Shown piece after piece: positions 19,566 to 28,451 of a stretch of 43,965 bases of DNA. A model generated the notes under the pieces. The model saw only the letters and a program-made list of their open reading frames with translations, ran no database searches and was not told where the DNA came from. This stretch comes from Candidatus Frankia nodulisporulans (GTDB lineage: Bacteria > Actinomycetota > Actinomycetes > Frankiales > Frankiaceae). Position 1 is the first letter of the stretch; every line of letters starts with the position of its first letter. A program made the translations under genes and the position numbers. The stretch is taken from assembly GCF_902806475.1 (NCBI RefSeq), contig NZ_CADCWS010000012.1, forward strand, positions 1 through 43,965, read 5' to 3'.

Positions 19566-19633
19566 CCCGTCATCATCGGTCAGGTAGCTGATCGGCGCCG
19601 ACGGGTCGGGCCCGTTCTGTCGGAGGGCGGCCG

Positions 19634-19639
19634 TAGAGT
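19634..19639 (+). promoter_or_regulatory. -10 element for a leaderless VOC-gene mRNA
   Basis: TAGAGT (TANNNT) sits exactly seven bases before ATG 19647, and no ribosome binding site lies between. The RNA should begin at or next to the start codon. Confidence 0.5.
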
Positions 19640-19646
19640 GCCGCCC

Positions 19647-20027
19647 ATGTTCGATCACATCGGAGTGCAGGCGGCCGACGTCGCCGCGTCGAGCGCGTTC
19701 TACCTGGCCACGTTCGCGGCCCTCGGGCTTCGGGAGGCGGTCCGGTTCGAACGTGACGGGGCGCTGGTGGTGGGCCTGGCCGGCCTGGATGGCCAGCCGG
19801 CGTTCTGGCTCAGTCCGGCGGGTGGCGCCGAGGCGCGGGAGTTGCACGTCGCGTTCCGCGCGCAGGATCGGGAGGCGGTCGACGCCGTGCACGCCGCGGC
19901 CGTGGCCGGTGGGGTCGAGGTGCTGCACGCGCCGCGGGAGTGGCCCGAGTACCACCCTGGCTACTACGGGGTGTTCCTGCGCGATCCCGACGGCCACAAC
20001 GTCGAGGCCGTCCATCACGGGCCCTGA
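19647..20027 (+). CDS. VOC-superfamily (glyoxalase/dioxygenase-like) protein
   Basis: 126 residues forming one vicinal-oxygen-chelate module pair: MFDHIGVQAADVAASSAFYL at the N-terminus, ELHVAFRAQDREAVDAVHAA in the middle and GYYGVFLRDPDGHNVEAVHH at the end. Candidate metal ligands are H4, H56 (in ELHVAF) and E120 (in HNVEAV). VOC proteins include glyoxalases, ring-cleaving dioxygenases and antibiotic-binding proteins; the substrate cannot be inferred. The start is supported by the -10 element seven bases upstream. It ends 21 bp from the convergent SpoIIM-like gene. Confidence 0.85.
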   Translation: MFDHIGVQAADVAASSAFYLATFAALGLREAVRFERDGALVVGLAGLDGQPAFWLSPAGGAEARELHVAFRAQDREAVDAVHAAAVAGGVEVLHAPREWPEYHPGYYGVFLRDPDGHNVEAVHHGP

Positions 20028-20048
20028 GAACGGGCGGCTGGGGTGTGC

Positions 20049-21083
20049 TCAGACGACGGGGGCGAGATCGGCGGCGCCCTGGTCGGCGTCCAGGTCGGCG
20101 TCCAGGTCGGCGTCCAGGTCGGCCGTCTCGCCCGCGGCGGCGGCCCGCGAGCCGTAGAGGGCCACGTAGCCGACGAAGCCCGCCCAGGCCAGCGCGCCGA
20201 TGCCGATGCGTACCGCGGTGGGCAGGTGGGAGGGAGTCACGAAGGCCTCGATGACGCCGGAGACGGCCAGCGCCAGGGCCGCCCCCAGCACGACGGGAAC
20301 CGCGGATCGTCCCTCCGCGGCCAGGGCCTCGACGCGTCGGCGGGGGCCCGGCGAGATGACCGACCAGCCCAGCCGCAGCCCGACCGCGCCCGCGACGAAC
20401 ACCACCGTGAGTTCCAGCAGACCGTGCGGAAGGATCAGGGAGAAGAACTGGCCGGTGCGCCCGCAGCCGGACATGTAGCCGCCGAGAATCCCCGCGTTCA
20501 CCGCGTTGACCAGCAGCCCCAGCAGGGTCGGCAGGCCGAGGACCACCCCGCCCGCCACCGCCGCCGCCGACACCCAGGCGTTGTTCGTCCAGACCCGGCT
20601 CGCGAACGACGCCGCCGGATTCTCGGAGTAGTAGGAGGCGAAGTCGGAGCGGCACAGCCGCTCCACCGAGTCCGGCGGGATCACGCTGGCCCGCGCCTGC
20701 GGATCGTTGACGATCCACACACCGATCGCCAGGGCCAGCAGCACCGATCCGGCGGCCGTGGCCAGCACCCACCAGCGCCGCTGGTACACGGCCAACGGGA
20801 AGGTCACGGTGAGGAAACGGCCGAGGACGTGCCACCCGGGGTCCGACGCCCCGGCGACCACGGCCCGGGCCCGGGTGACGAGGTTCGTCAGGTCATCCAC
20901 CAGATCCGTGTCATACGACCGGGTCCGGATGACCGACAGGTGGGTGGCGGTGCGCTGGTACAGGTCGACCAGTTCGTCGAGCTCGACGGCACGCATCCGG
21001 CGCGGACGGCTCGCCCGGTCCACAAGGTGACCGAGCCGGACCCAGACCGGTCGGTGCACGGCGACGAACGCATCGAGATCCAT
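20049..21083 (-). CDS. SpoIIM/DUF95-like membrane protein
   Basis: 344 residues. The N-terminal helical region (1-105) begins MDLDAFVAVHRPVWVRLGHL. At least five membrane segments follow (about 112-135, 175-200, 205-225, 255-280, 295-330). The stretch RTGQFFSLILPHGLLELTVV is the SpoIIM/DUF95 hallmark. In Bacillus SpoIIM works in engulfment with a peptidoglycan hydrolase; actinobacterial homologues beside RDD and MoxR-DUF58 genes have no settled function. The ATG at 21083 starts a conserved-looking N-terminus, so I prefer it to the upstream 21128. The C-terminus is a repeated acidic tail, LDADLDADLDADQ, encoded by 12-bp repeats. It is divergent from the RDD gene. Confidence 0.88.
   Translation of the reverse strand: MDLDAFVAVHRPVWVRLGHLVDRASRPRRMRAVELDELVDLYQRTATHLSVIRTRSYDTDLVDDLTNLVTRARAVVAGASDPGWHVLGRFLTVTFPLAVYQRRWWVLATAAGSVLLALAIGVWIVNDPQARASVIPPDSVERLCRSDFASYYSENPAASFASRVWTNNAWVSAAAVAGGVVLGLPTLLGLLVNAVNAGILGGYMSGCGRTGQFFSLILPHGLLELTVVFVAGAVGLRLGWSVISPGPRRRVEALAAEGRSAVPVVLGAALALAVSGVIEAFVTPSHLPTAVRIGIGALAWAGFVGYVALYGSRAAAAGETADLDADLDADLDADQGAADLAPVV
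20081..20123 (-). repeat. 12-bp tandem repeat in the SpoIIM-like gene 3' end
   Basis: Three full units of ggtcggcgtcca (plus-strand reading) and a partial fourth. They encode the acidic LDAD repeats near the C-terminus of the protein, about ten codons before its stop. Confidence 0.95.
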
Positions 21084-21171
21084 GGCAGAGTCATCCTCGC
21101 AGACGGCGAGAGGACGGATCACGGGCATCGTCCGTCCGGGACACGTCAGGACACCATCCGCATGGCCGCCG

Positions 21172-21177
21172 TAGGCT
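21172..21177 (+). promoter_or_regulatory. Possible -10 box for the RDD gene
   Basis: TAGGCT (TANNNT) lies about 55 bp before the RDD start. GGACAC, 17 bp upstream at 21149-21154, matches four of six -35 bases. This gives a leader of about 50 nt. Confidence 0.35.
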
Positions 21178-21232
21178 CACGCCTGGTACACATCGGAGTT
21201 CCGGGGGCCCGCATGACATTGCCGACGGCGCG

Positions 21233-22231
21233 ATGAGCACAGCCGTGCGCGGCATCCCGGCGCCGAGGGTGGTCCCGGGCGAGGCCGTGGGTGCCAAAAC
21301 GATCATCACCGGCGAGGCCGTCGCCATCGATCTGCGGGTGGCGCGGCTGGGTTCCCGGCTCGTCGCTGGCGGGATCGACCTGCTCGCCCAAGTCTACCTG
21401 CTCGGTTTCCTGGTCACGGTCGTCCTGCTCGTGGTGCGGCCCGAGGATGACGCGCTGGTGAGTGCGATGGTGCTGCTGGTCTATGTCACCGTGGTGATCG
21501 GCTATCCGGTGGCCTGCGAGACCCTCAGCGGCGGACGGACCCTTGGCAAGCTGGCGCTGGGCCTGCGGGTCGTGCGCGACGACGGCGGCCCGATCCGTTT
21601 CCGGCATGCCTTCGTCCGTGGCCTGGTCGGCGCGGTGGTCGAACGACCGGGCATCCTGTTCGGCCTGCCGGCGATCATCTGCATGATCAGCTCGCGGACC
21701 AGCAAACGGCTCGGGGACGTGTTCGCCGGAACGGTCGTGCTCCAGGTCAGCGTGCCGCGCACGGTCAGTTCGCCGCCGTTCGTCCCGCCGCCCCTGCTCG
21801 GCTGGGCGGGCCTGCTCGACCTGTCCGGATTGGACGACTCGCTGGCGCTGCGTACCCGTCAGTTCCTGAGCCGGGCCCACGCGCTGTCGGCACCCGCGTT
21901 GGAACGTCTCGGCAGTGGTCTCGTCCAGGAGATGCGGGCCGTGGTCACCCCGCCGCCACCGCCCGGCACACCAGGATGGGCGTATCTGTCGGCCGTCCTG
22001 GCCGAACGGAGTCGGCGCGGCTACGCGCGGCTGATCGCACAACGCCAGGCGAGCCGTCGACGGACCGCGCCCCCTGGCCAGCAGCCCACCCCGGGCCACA
22101 TGCCCACGCCGGGTTACACGCCCACGCCGGGTTACACGCCCACACCGGGTCACGGACCCGGACCGGGACCCGGAACAGGCCACCTACCTGGCCCTGGACC
22201 GGGCTACGGGCCCGGCGCCGGGAAATGGTGA
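21233..22231 (+). CDS. RDD-family membrane protein
   Basis: 332 residues. The RDD domain (about 30-180) has VARLGSRLVAGGIDLLAQVY with the R...D pattern. Hydrophobic segments follow (about 52-70, 80-100), then SGGRTLGKLALGLRVVRDDG, a late membrane segment and SKRLGDVFAGTVV. RDD proteins are small polytopic proteins of mostly unknown function; a few act in ion or solute transport. The second half (185-332) is cytoplasmic and ends in four PTPGYT-type hexapeptide repeats and a GPGPG tail. It is divergent from the SpoIIM-like gene, a pairing commonly seen near MoxR-DUF58 operons, so it probably belongs to that envelope module. The ATG at 21233 lacks a strong ribosome binding site. Confidence 0.87.
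   Translation: MSTAVRGIPAPRVVPGEAVGAKTIITGEAVAIDLRVARLGSRLVAGGIDLLAQVYLLGFLVTVVLLVVRPEDDALVSAMVLLVYVTVVIGYPVACETLSGGRTLGKLALGLRVVRDDGGPIRFRHAFVRGLVGAVVERPGILFGLPAIICMISSRTSKRLGDVFAGTVVLQVSVPRTVSSPPFVPPPLLGWAGLLDLSGLDDSLALRTRQFLSRAHALSAPALERLGSGLVQEMRAVVTPPPPPGTPGWAYLSAVLAERSRRGYARLIAQRQASRRRTAPPGQQPTPGHMPTPGYTPTPGYTPTPGHGPGPGPGTGHLPGPGPGYGPGAGKW
22085..22156 (+). repeat. 18-bp tandem repeat at the RDD gene 3' end
   Basis: Four consecutive 18-bp units, two of them identical (22103-22120 and 22121-22138), encode PTPGHM/PTPGYT/PTPGYT/PTPGHG. The reading frame is kept. Confidence 0.95.
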
Positions 22232-22372
22232 TCCAGGCCACCGGAACCCCACTCCCTTAACGTCGCCTAAACAAACAGGGGCAGACCGCACATCAGGTAG
22301 CCGCCGGTTGGCCCGGGCCGGAATCCCTCGTCTACCGTTACCTGCGGTATCGGACCGTCTCGGCCATCCGGG

Positions 22373-25339
22373 GTGAACCGGCGCGCACCGCGTCGCCGCG
22401 CACACCGCGGGGTGGACGGTGCCGGGAAGCGACCAAGCACCGGCTCGCGCATGCTGGTGCTGGCGCAGGCCGTGGTTCGAGGTCCTACGTATTCCGGCGA
22501 GTTCGCCGGCTCACCGGAGGGGGTGACGGCGACGTCTGGCAGACGGGAGTCGAGCACTCCATCCCGGGCCACGCCGACAGAGGCGACAGCGCCCACGCAG
22601 GAGCCGTCCGGCGCCCTGCCACGGAGCGGCTCGGGTGGGGCGGGGGCGCCAGCGGCGGGCCGCGCGGCCAGTGTGCCGCCACGCCCCGATGGCCGGCCCC
22701 GCGCCGTGGCGGCCGAACGTGTGGCCACACCGCCCCGCTCGCCGTCGACCAGCGCGCGCCCGTCGACCACCGCGCGCCCGTCGACCACCGCGGTCGCGGC
22801 GCCCACGGCGCCGCACAGCCCCTCGCCCGCGGTCAGGTCCAGGGCCGCGGCGGGAGCCGGCGTGCGGGCAGCCGCCGGGACGGCTCCCGGCTCCCCGGCG
22901 GCCACGGCACCCGCGGCGGCCACCGGGCGATCTGGGTCCGTCGCGGTGGAGGGCCCGTCTCCGCGTTCCCCCGAGTCCGATGACGGACGATCCGGGGACG
23001 GGGCCGGCGGTGGGTCCGCGCAGGATGTGCTCGGCGCCGGCGGTGGCGGTGCCTGGTCGGGTTCCGCGGGGGCCGAGAGGCCGCCGCGACGCCCGGTCGA
23101 CCGCCGACTGGTGCTGCGCAAGATGGCGTTGACCACCGGCGCGATCGGTCTGGTGCTGGCGCTGCTGGCGCTGCCGTTCGTCGGTGCCGTGGGACTGTTC
23201 GCCAAGAGCAGCGCCGATCACTTCCTGGGCCTGCCCGGTGCGCTGGTCACGCCGCCGCTGCCACAGAGCTCGACGATCCTCGCCGCCGACGGTTCGCCGA
23301 TCGCGACCCTGCGTGGTGCGGAGAACCGCATCGTCGTTCCGGGCCGGGAGATCCCGAAGGTGATGCGCGAGGCGATCGTCGCGATCGAGGACGCCCGTTT
23401 CTACGAGCACGGCGGGGTCGACCCGCAGGGAGTGGTCCGGGCCGCGCTGCGCAACAGCGAGTCCGGCAGCGTCTCCCAGGGTGGTTCGACACTCACCCAG
23501 CAGTACGTCAAGAACGTGCTGCTGCAGAACGCCCGGACCCCCGAGGAACGCGAGGTGGCCGCCGGCGACTCCCTGGACCGCAAGCTCCAGGAGCTGCGAT
23601 ACGCCCTCGACATCGAAAAGCGCCTGTCGAAGGACGAGATTCTCGAGCGGTATCTGAACATCGCCTACTTCGGTGATGGCGTGTACGGGGTCGGCACCGC
23701 CGCCCAGCACTACTTCGGTGTGTCCATCTCCCAGGTGAGCGTCGCCCAGGCCGCGCTGCTCGCCGGGTTGGTCCAGAGCCCGTCCCGGTACAACCCGGCC
23801 GCCCACCCGCAGGCCGCACTGATCCGGCGTAACACGGTGCTCGACAAGATGGCCGAGAACTCCTACATCTCGTCCACCCAGGCGGACGCGACCAAGCAGC
23901 TGCCCCTGGACGTACGACCGGCACCGCCGGCGGCCGCCGACTCCTGCGTGATCGCCACCGCCCCGTTCTTCTGCGACTACGTCCGTTCGCAGCTGCAGGC
24001 GAGCCCGGCGCTGGGCAGCACCCTCGAGGAACGCAACCGCCGGATCTACGAAGGCGGCCTGGTCATCCGCACGACGCTGGACCCGCAGGTCCAGCAGGCC
24101 GCGCAGGACGCGGTGAACTCGACGATCGCGCCCGACAACCGGGTGTCGGCGACCGAGGTCATCATCCAGCCGGGTACCGGGAACATCCTGGCGATGGCGG
24201 TCAACCGGGTCTATGGGCCGGACACGGCCGCCAACCAGACGGTGGTCTCGCTGCCGACCAAGGCCACCTTCCAGCCGGGTTCGACCTTCAAGACGTTCGT
24301 GTTGGCCACCGCGTTGGAACAGGGCTACGGCACGTCCACGGCGTTCTACTCGCCGGCCTGTTACGTCAGTACGAAGTTCCCGCTCGACCGCGGTGAGGGT
24401 GACTGCGCGAAGGGCTATTCGAACTCCGACCCGGCCGAGGCCGGAATCTACGACATCCCGCGGGCCACCTGGGATTCGGTGAACACGTTCTACGTCCAAC
24501 TGGCGGAGAAGGTCGGTATTCCCGCGGTGCTGGATATGGCCAAGCGGCTCGGTGTGACGCCGCCGGAGGCCGACCAGATCGGTGCCACGGACGGCGCGAC
24601 CGCGATCGGCGGCGGCCAGCACATGTACGTCTCGCCGCTGCAGATGGCCGATGCCTACGCCACGATCGCCGCCGGCGGGCTGCGCTGCACGCCCCGGTTC
24701 GCCACCAGGATCGTCGATTCGAGCCAGGATTCACTGGATGTCGCCAAGGGCGCGCAGTGCGAGCAGGTACTCGCCAAGGGCGTCGCCGACACGGTGTCGA
24801 GCGTGCTGGCTGGCGTGCCGATCCGTGGCACCGGCACCAACGCGGCGATCGGCCGGCCGTCGGCCGGTAAGACGGGCACCACCGACGAGTACTCGGCCGC
24901 CTGGTACGTCGGGTTCACCCCGCAGATGACGGCGGCGGTGTCGGTCGGCGACCCGACGGGCGCGGAGTCGCATCCGCTGCGCGGTGTGGTCGCGGACGGC
25001 CGGACGTGGGCCCGGGTCTTCGGCGGTGACCTGCCGGCGATCATCTTCGGCAAGTCGATCCGGGCGGCGTTGGCGAACCAGCCGATCGAGCAGCTGCCCG
25101 CGGCTGATCCGACGGTGGCCCGCGGCACCAAGGGCGGTCTGCAGAACACTCCGCCGCCGCCCGCGCCGACACCCGCCGCGGGTCTGCCCGGTGTCCTGAC
25201 AGACCCCGCCCAGCAGGGTCTGCCGGGTATTTTCAACCCCCAGACCGGCCAGAACAACGGTGGCGGTGGCGGCCAGGGCGGTGGCGGCGGCCAAGGTGGT
25301 GGTCAGGGCGGCGGCGACGGGCAGGGCGGCGGCCGCTGA
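22373..25339 (+). CDS. Class A penicillin-binding protein (transglycosylase/transpeptidase)
   Basis: 988 residues. A 245-residue Ala/Pro/Ser-rich cytoplasmic tail leads to a membrane anchor (about 246-275). The GT51 transglycosylase domain has catalytic E339 in AIEDARFYEHGGVD, GGSTLTQQYVKN, and RKLQELRYALDIEKRLSKDE. The transpeptidase domain has the SxxK serine S637 (GSTFK), S702-V-N704 and K833-T-G. The C-terminal tail is Pro-rich and ends in Gly/Gln repeats. It polymerises and cross-links peptidoglycan outside the membrane. All catalytic motifs are intact, and it is probably the PonA1-type enzyme. The start is uncertain: GTG 22373 has no good ribosome binding site, and a second start at ATG 22451 is possible. 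A TACCGT box at 22333-22338 may be its -10. Confidence 0.95.
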   Translation: MNRRAPRRRAHRGVDGAGKRPSTGSRMLVLAQAVVRGPTYSGEFAGSPEGVTATSGRRESSTPSRATPTEATAPTQEPSGALPRSGSGGAGAPAAGRAASVPPRPDGRPRAVAAERVATPPRSPSTSARPSTTARPSTTAVAAPTAPHSPSPAVRSRAAAGAGVRAAAGTAPGSPAATAPAAATGRSGSVAVEGPSPRSPESDDGRSGDGAGGGSAQDVLGAGGGGAWSGSAGAERPPRRPVDRRLVLRKMALTTGAIGLVLALLALPFVGAVGLFAKSSADHFLGLPGALVTPPLPQSSTILAADGSPIATLRGAENRIVVPGREIPKVMREAIVAIEDARFYEHGGVDPQGVVRAALRNSESGSVSQGGSTLTQQYVKNVLLQNARTPEEREVAAGDSLDRKLQELRYALDIEKRLSKDEILERYLNIAYFGDGVYGVGTAAQHYFGVSISQVSVAQAALLAGLVQSPSRYNPAAHPQAALIRRNTVLDKMAENSYISSTQADATKQLPLDVRPAPPAAADSCVIATAPFFCDYVRSQLQASPALGSTLEERNRRIYEGGLVIRTTLDPQVQQAAQDAVNSTIAPDNRVSATEVIIQPGTGNILAMAVNRVYGPDTAANQTVVSLPTKATFQPGSTFKTFVLATALEQGYGTSTAFYSPACYVSTKFPLDRGEGDCAKGYSNSDPAEAGIYDIPRATWDSVNTFYVQLAEKVGIPAVLDMAKRLGVTPPEADQIGATDGATAIGGGQHMYVSPLQMADAYATIAAGGLRCTPRFATRIVDSSQDSLDVAKGAQCEQVLAKGVADTVSSVLAGVPIRGTGTNAAIGRPSAGKTGTTDEYSAAWYVGFTPQMTAAVSVGDPTGAESHPLRGVVADGRTWARVFGGDLPAIIFGKSIRAALANQPIEQLPAADPTVARGTKGGLQNTPPPPAPTPAAGLPGVLTDPAQQGLPGIFNPQTGQNNGGGGGQGGGGGQGGGQGGGDGQGGGR

Positions 25340-25367
25340 CACCATCCCGGTGGGGTGGTGTCAGCGG
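25333..25367 (+). terminator. Strong hairpin terminator containing the PBP stop codon
   Basis: Arms 25333-25348 and 25352-25367 pair over 16 positions (one G-U) around a 3-nt loop. The TGA of the penicillin-binding protein (25337-25339) lies inside the left arm. The hairpin lies between convergent genes and can act on both. A 15-bp direct repeat (gtcgctggtgtgct) follows at about 25377-25406. Confidence 0.85.
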
Positions 25368-25426
25368 TGCGGTGATGTCGCTGGTGTGCTTGTCGCTGGT
25401 GTGCTGCCCGTCCGTCCGGGTGACGC

Positions 25427-26605
25427 TCAGCGGCCCAGGTCGTGGGCGGAGAGGGTCTGGCTCGGGTCGACACCGAAGGCGAGGGCCAGGTAGACGGCGG
25501 TGAAGTCGAAGAGGCCGAGCAGGGCGGCGAGCCGCTCCAACGGGTCGGCGCCCTCAGCACGTAGTTCGGTGACGCCGACGCCCCGTTCGGCGGCCACGGC
25601 GATGACCGCCTCCGCCTGCCGGGTGACCTCGCTGGCTTCGGCGCCGGGGTCACGCAGCAGGATCAGCCGCAGTCGCAGCGGCGTCTCCTCGTCGTCGGCC
25701 CGGTCACGGAAGAAGTCCTCGAGGTCGTCGGTGACCCCAGCGCCGCGGCCCGCCGTCGAGGGGCCAGCGCCACCGCTGCCCATCCGGGCCCCGAACGGGC
25801 CGTCGAGCAGGCCGATCTGCAGGTGACCGGGGTGCGGTAGCCCGCCGGCCAGGGCCGGGTACCGGGCGATCGCGGCGAGCTGGTCGACGGCGCCCCGGGC
25901 GGCCACCGCGGTCACCGCGGAGGTGCCCCAGACCAGGGGCAGGCTGCCGCCGAGTTCCAGTGCGAGGGTCTTCGCCGGGTTGACGAACGATTCGCTGGAC
26001 GCCCGGCACCGGGTCGCGATGCCCTCCAGGCGGACCGCGGCGGCCTCGAGGGCGGCATCCGCGACCCGTAGCACCCCCAGGGCCCGTCCGGCGATCAGCA
26101 GGGGTACCGCGAGCGACCACAGCACGGTGCTGGCCGGCCGGCCGCCGGGCAGCGGCACGCACGGGGCGGCCACCAGCGCGGCCATCTGGGCCAGGGGCGT
26201 GTCGGGTGGGGCGACGACGGCGACCCGGGCACCGCGCCGGGCCGCCTCCTCGACCGCCGACAGTGCCTCGGCCGAGGCACCGGAGGCGGACACGGCGAGG
26301 ACCACATCGGCGACGCCAACCCAGCCGGGCAGCCCGTAGGTGTGGTGGCCAAGCACCGGCACCGGGCCCGCCGGACCGGCGAGGGCCGCGATCAGGTCAG
26401 CGGCGAGCGCCGCTCCTCCCACTCCGACGACGAGGATCGCCCGCGGCCGACCGTCCGTGGCGAGTCGGGCGAACCCGGCCTCCGCCGCGAGCACGGCGCT
26501 GTGGCGGACCTGCGGACCGGCGGTGGCGACCTGCGGGAGCAGGCCGGCGACACCACCGGAGTCGAGGCGGGTGGGATCGTCGAGCGCGGACTCGTCGACG
26601 TACAC
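25427..26605 (-). CDS. SIS-domain sugar-phosphate isomerase (bifunctional PGI/PMI-like)
   Basis: 392 residues. A Rossmann-like SIS core has RAILVVGVGGAALAADLIAA (about 54-73), VVLAVSASGASAEALSAVEE (about 100-119) and GARVAVVAPPDTPLAQMAAL. A C-terminal half like the bifunctional phosphoglucose/phosphomannose isomerase family follows, with LGGSLPLVWGTSAVTAVAAR and LGLFDFTAVYLALAFGVDP. It probably interconverts fructose-6-phosphate and mannose- or glucose-6-phosphate. The neighbours manB and manA fit a mannose role, although a dedicated ManA is also present. GTG 26605 starts seven bases after the Trm112 stop. It corresponds in position to Rv3256c of M. tuberculosis, from memory of that locus. 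Confidence 0.85.
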   Translation of the reverse strand: MYVDESALDDPTRLDSGGVAGLLPQVATAGPQVRHSAVLAAEAGFARLATDGRPRAILVVGVGGAALAADLIAALAGPAGPVPVLGHHTYGLPGWVGVADVVLAVSASGASAEALSAVEEAARRGARVAVVAPPDTPLAQMAALVAAPCVPLPGGRPASTVLWSLAVPLLIAGRALGVLRVADAALEAAAVRLEGIATRCRASSESFVNPAKTLALELGGSLPLVWGTSAVTAVAARGAVDQLAAIARYPALAGGLPHPGHLQIGLLDGPFGARMGSGGAGPSTAGRGAGVTDDLEDFFRDRADDEETPLRLRLILLRDPGAEASEVTRQAEAVIAVAAERGVGVTELRAEGADPLERLAALLGLFDFTAVYLALAFGVDPSQTLSAHDLGR

Positions 26606-26611
26606 GCCGCC

Positions 26612-26827
26612 TCAGCCGGAGGCGGAAGCGGTGGCGGACGTGGCGGTGCCGGTGAACGGAACAGCCTCGTCGAGCAGCATCACGGGGATGTCGTCGCGCA
26701 CCGGGAACGCCAGGCCGCAGGCGAGGCAGACCAGCACGGGCGCGCCGTCAAGCTCGTCGGGCCGCAGCTCACCGTGCTTGCTGCACGGGCAGGCGAGGAT
26801 CTCCAGCAGCAGCGGGTCGAGACTCAT
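26612..26827 (-). CDS. Trm112-family zinc-binding protein
   Basis: 71 residues. N-terminal [20 protein letters not shown] has C13 and C15, and [20 protein letters not shown] has C34 and C37, together a four-cysteine zinc site. The IPVML motif is typical of the Trm112/YcaR family. In eukaryotes and archaea Trm112 activates methyltransferases; the bacterial partner here is unknown. Its ATG overlaps the manB stop by one base (TGATG), so it is translated with manB. This small protein is regularly inserted between manB and the SIS gene in actinobacteria, which hints at a link to them or to a methyltransferase elsewhere. Confidence 0.92.
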   Translation of the reverse strand: MSLDPLLLEILACPCSKHGELRPDELDGAPVLVCLACGLAFPVRDDIPVMLLDEAVPFTGTATSATASASG

Positions 26828-28185
26828 CAGGGTTCCCTTCGGCTCCGGACCAGCGACAGGACATCATCGCGCAGCCCCCGCATCGTCTCATCATCCGGGC
26901 CCTCGACATTGAGCCGCAGCAACGGCTCGGTGTTGGACGGACGGAGGTTGAACCAGGCGCCGTTCGGGAAGGTGATCGTCAGCCCGTCGAGATGGTCGAC
27001 GCTGTCGGCCGAGGTCGAGTAGGCCTTCTCGACCTCCAGCATGGCGAGCGTGGCGTCGGCGACCTCGGAGTTGATCTCGCCGGAGGCGCTGTAGCGGGCG
27101 TAGCCGCCGAGCAGCTCCGACAGCGGCCCGGCCTGCCCGCCGAGGGCCGCGAGGACGTGCAGGGCCGCGAGCATGCCGGAGTCGGCCCGCCAGAAGTCCC
27201 GGAAGTAGAAGTGGCCGGAGTGCTCGCCGCCGAAGATCGCGCCGGTGCGGGCCATCTCGGCCTTGATGAACGAATGCCCCACCCGGGTACGCACCGGGAC
27301 GCCGCCACGCTCGCGCACGAGCTTCGGCACACCCTGGCTGACGATGACGTTGTGAATGATCGTCCCGCCCGGCTCGCGGGTGAGTTCACGGTCGGCGACC
27401 AGGGCGGTGATGACGGACGGGGACACGATCTCGCCGCGTTCGTCGACCACGAAGCACCGGTCGGCGTCGCCGTCGAAGGCGAGGCCGATGTCGGCCCCCG
27501 AGGACCGGACCGCGGCCTGCAGATCGCGCAGGTTGGCGGGCTCGATCGGGTTGGCCTCGTGGTTCGGGAAGGTGCCGTCGAGCTCGAAGTACAGCGGGAT
27601 GACGGTGAGCGGCAGGTCCGCGAGGGCCGCGGGCACGGTCAGCCCGCCCATGCCGTTGCCGGCGTCGACCGCGACGACGAGCGGACGGATGCCGCCGAGG
27701 TCCACCAGCGTGCGCAGATGGCGGACGTAGTCGGCGAGCAGGTCACGTTCGGTGATCGTGCCCTGGCGCCCGGACCCGGCGGGCACGCCCTGCTCCACCA
27801 GCGCGCGGATGTCGGCGAGCCCGGTCTCCTGGCCGATCGGCGCGGCGCCGGCGCGACACAGCTTGATGCCGTTGTACTTCGCCGGGTTGTGCGAGGCGGT
27901 GAACATCGCCCCCGGGATGTCCAGGGCACCGGCGCCGTAGTAGAGCAGATCCGTCGAGCCGAGCCCGGCCGCGATCACGTCGGCGCCCTGTTCGGTCGCG
28001 CCGCGCGCGAACGCGGCGGCCAGCGGTACCGAGGACGCCCGCATGTCGTGAGCGGTGACGATCTGCTCGGCGCCGAGCAGGCGCACGAACGCGGCCCCGG
28101 TGGCGCGTGCGATGTCCGCGTCGAACTCGGCCGGGACGACTCCCCGGACGTCATACGCCTTGAAGATCCGCGAAAGGTCGCGCAT
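26827..28185 (-). CDS. manB: Phosphomannomutase/phosphoglucomutase ManB
   Basis: 452 residues of the alpha-D-phosphohexomutase family. The catalytic serine loop is TASHNP with S98, the metal-binding loop is DGDADR (238-243), and the sugar-binding loop is GEHSGH (320-325). The phosphate-binding region near the C-terminus is [15 protein letters not shown]. It converts mannose-6-phosphate to mannose-1-phosphate (and possibly the glucose equivalents), the step before GDP-mannose. All four loops are intact and the length is normal. ATG 28185 starts [20 protein letters not shown]; a purine-rich GGGGA lies upstream. It is followed directly by Trm112 and the SIS gene. A 266-bp gap with no supported gene separates it from DUF3499 upstream. 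Confidence 0.95.
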   Translation of the reverse strand: MRDLSRIFKAYDVRGVVPAEFDADIARATGAAFVRLLGAEQIVTAHDMRASSVPLAAAFARGATEQGADVIAAGLGSTDLLYYGAGALDIPGAMFTASHNPAKYNGIKLCRAGAAPIGQETGLADIRALVEQGVPAGSGRQGTITERDLLADYVRHLRTLVDLGGIRPLVVAVDAGNGMGGLTVPAALADLPLTVIPLYFELDGTFPNHEANPIEPANLRDLQAAVRSSGADIGLAFDGDADRCFVVDERGEIVSPSVITALVADRELTREPGGTIIHNVIVSQGVPKLVRERGGVPVRTRVGHSFIKAEMARTGAIFGGEHSGHFYFRDFWRADSGMLAALHVLAALGGQAGPLSELLGGYARYSASGEINSEVADATLAMLEVEKAYSTSADSVDHLDGLTITFPNGAWFNLRPSNTEPLLRLNVEGPDDETMRGLRDDVLSLVRSRREP

Positions 28186-28451
28186 CGGATTCCCCGCCCT
28201 TCACCTGGCTGTCCCCCGCACCGGTCGTGAGCGCACCCATGGTGACCCCGACCCGTGGTGGAACTCCACCGGTGTGCGGGTGCTCCGGCACCTACGGCGA
28301 CTACCGCCGCCGTCAGGCACGACGATATCCGCCACCACCGACAGCCCCGGTGCCGGATCCGGCGAGGCCAACACCGAGGACAACGCCGGCCGCCGCCGAT
28401 CACTCTCGGCGACACCGGCGGCCCACGTCCACGCCGGACGGACCGGCCGCC

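Noticed and set aside
22085-22156. CRISPR-like repeat array
   Set aside because: The 18-bp units are in-frame codon repeats without spacers, and no cas genes are present.
25427-26605. Glucosamine-6-phosphate synthase isomerase domain
   Set aside because: It has only one clear SIS module with a PGI/PMI-type C-terminal half and no glutaminase domain; the manB/manA context fits a hexose-phosphate isomerase.
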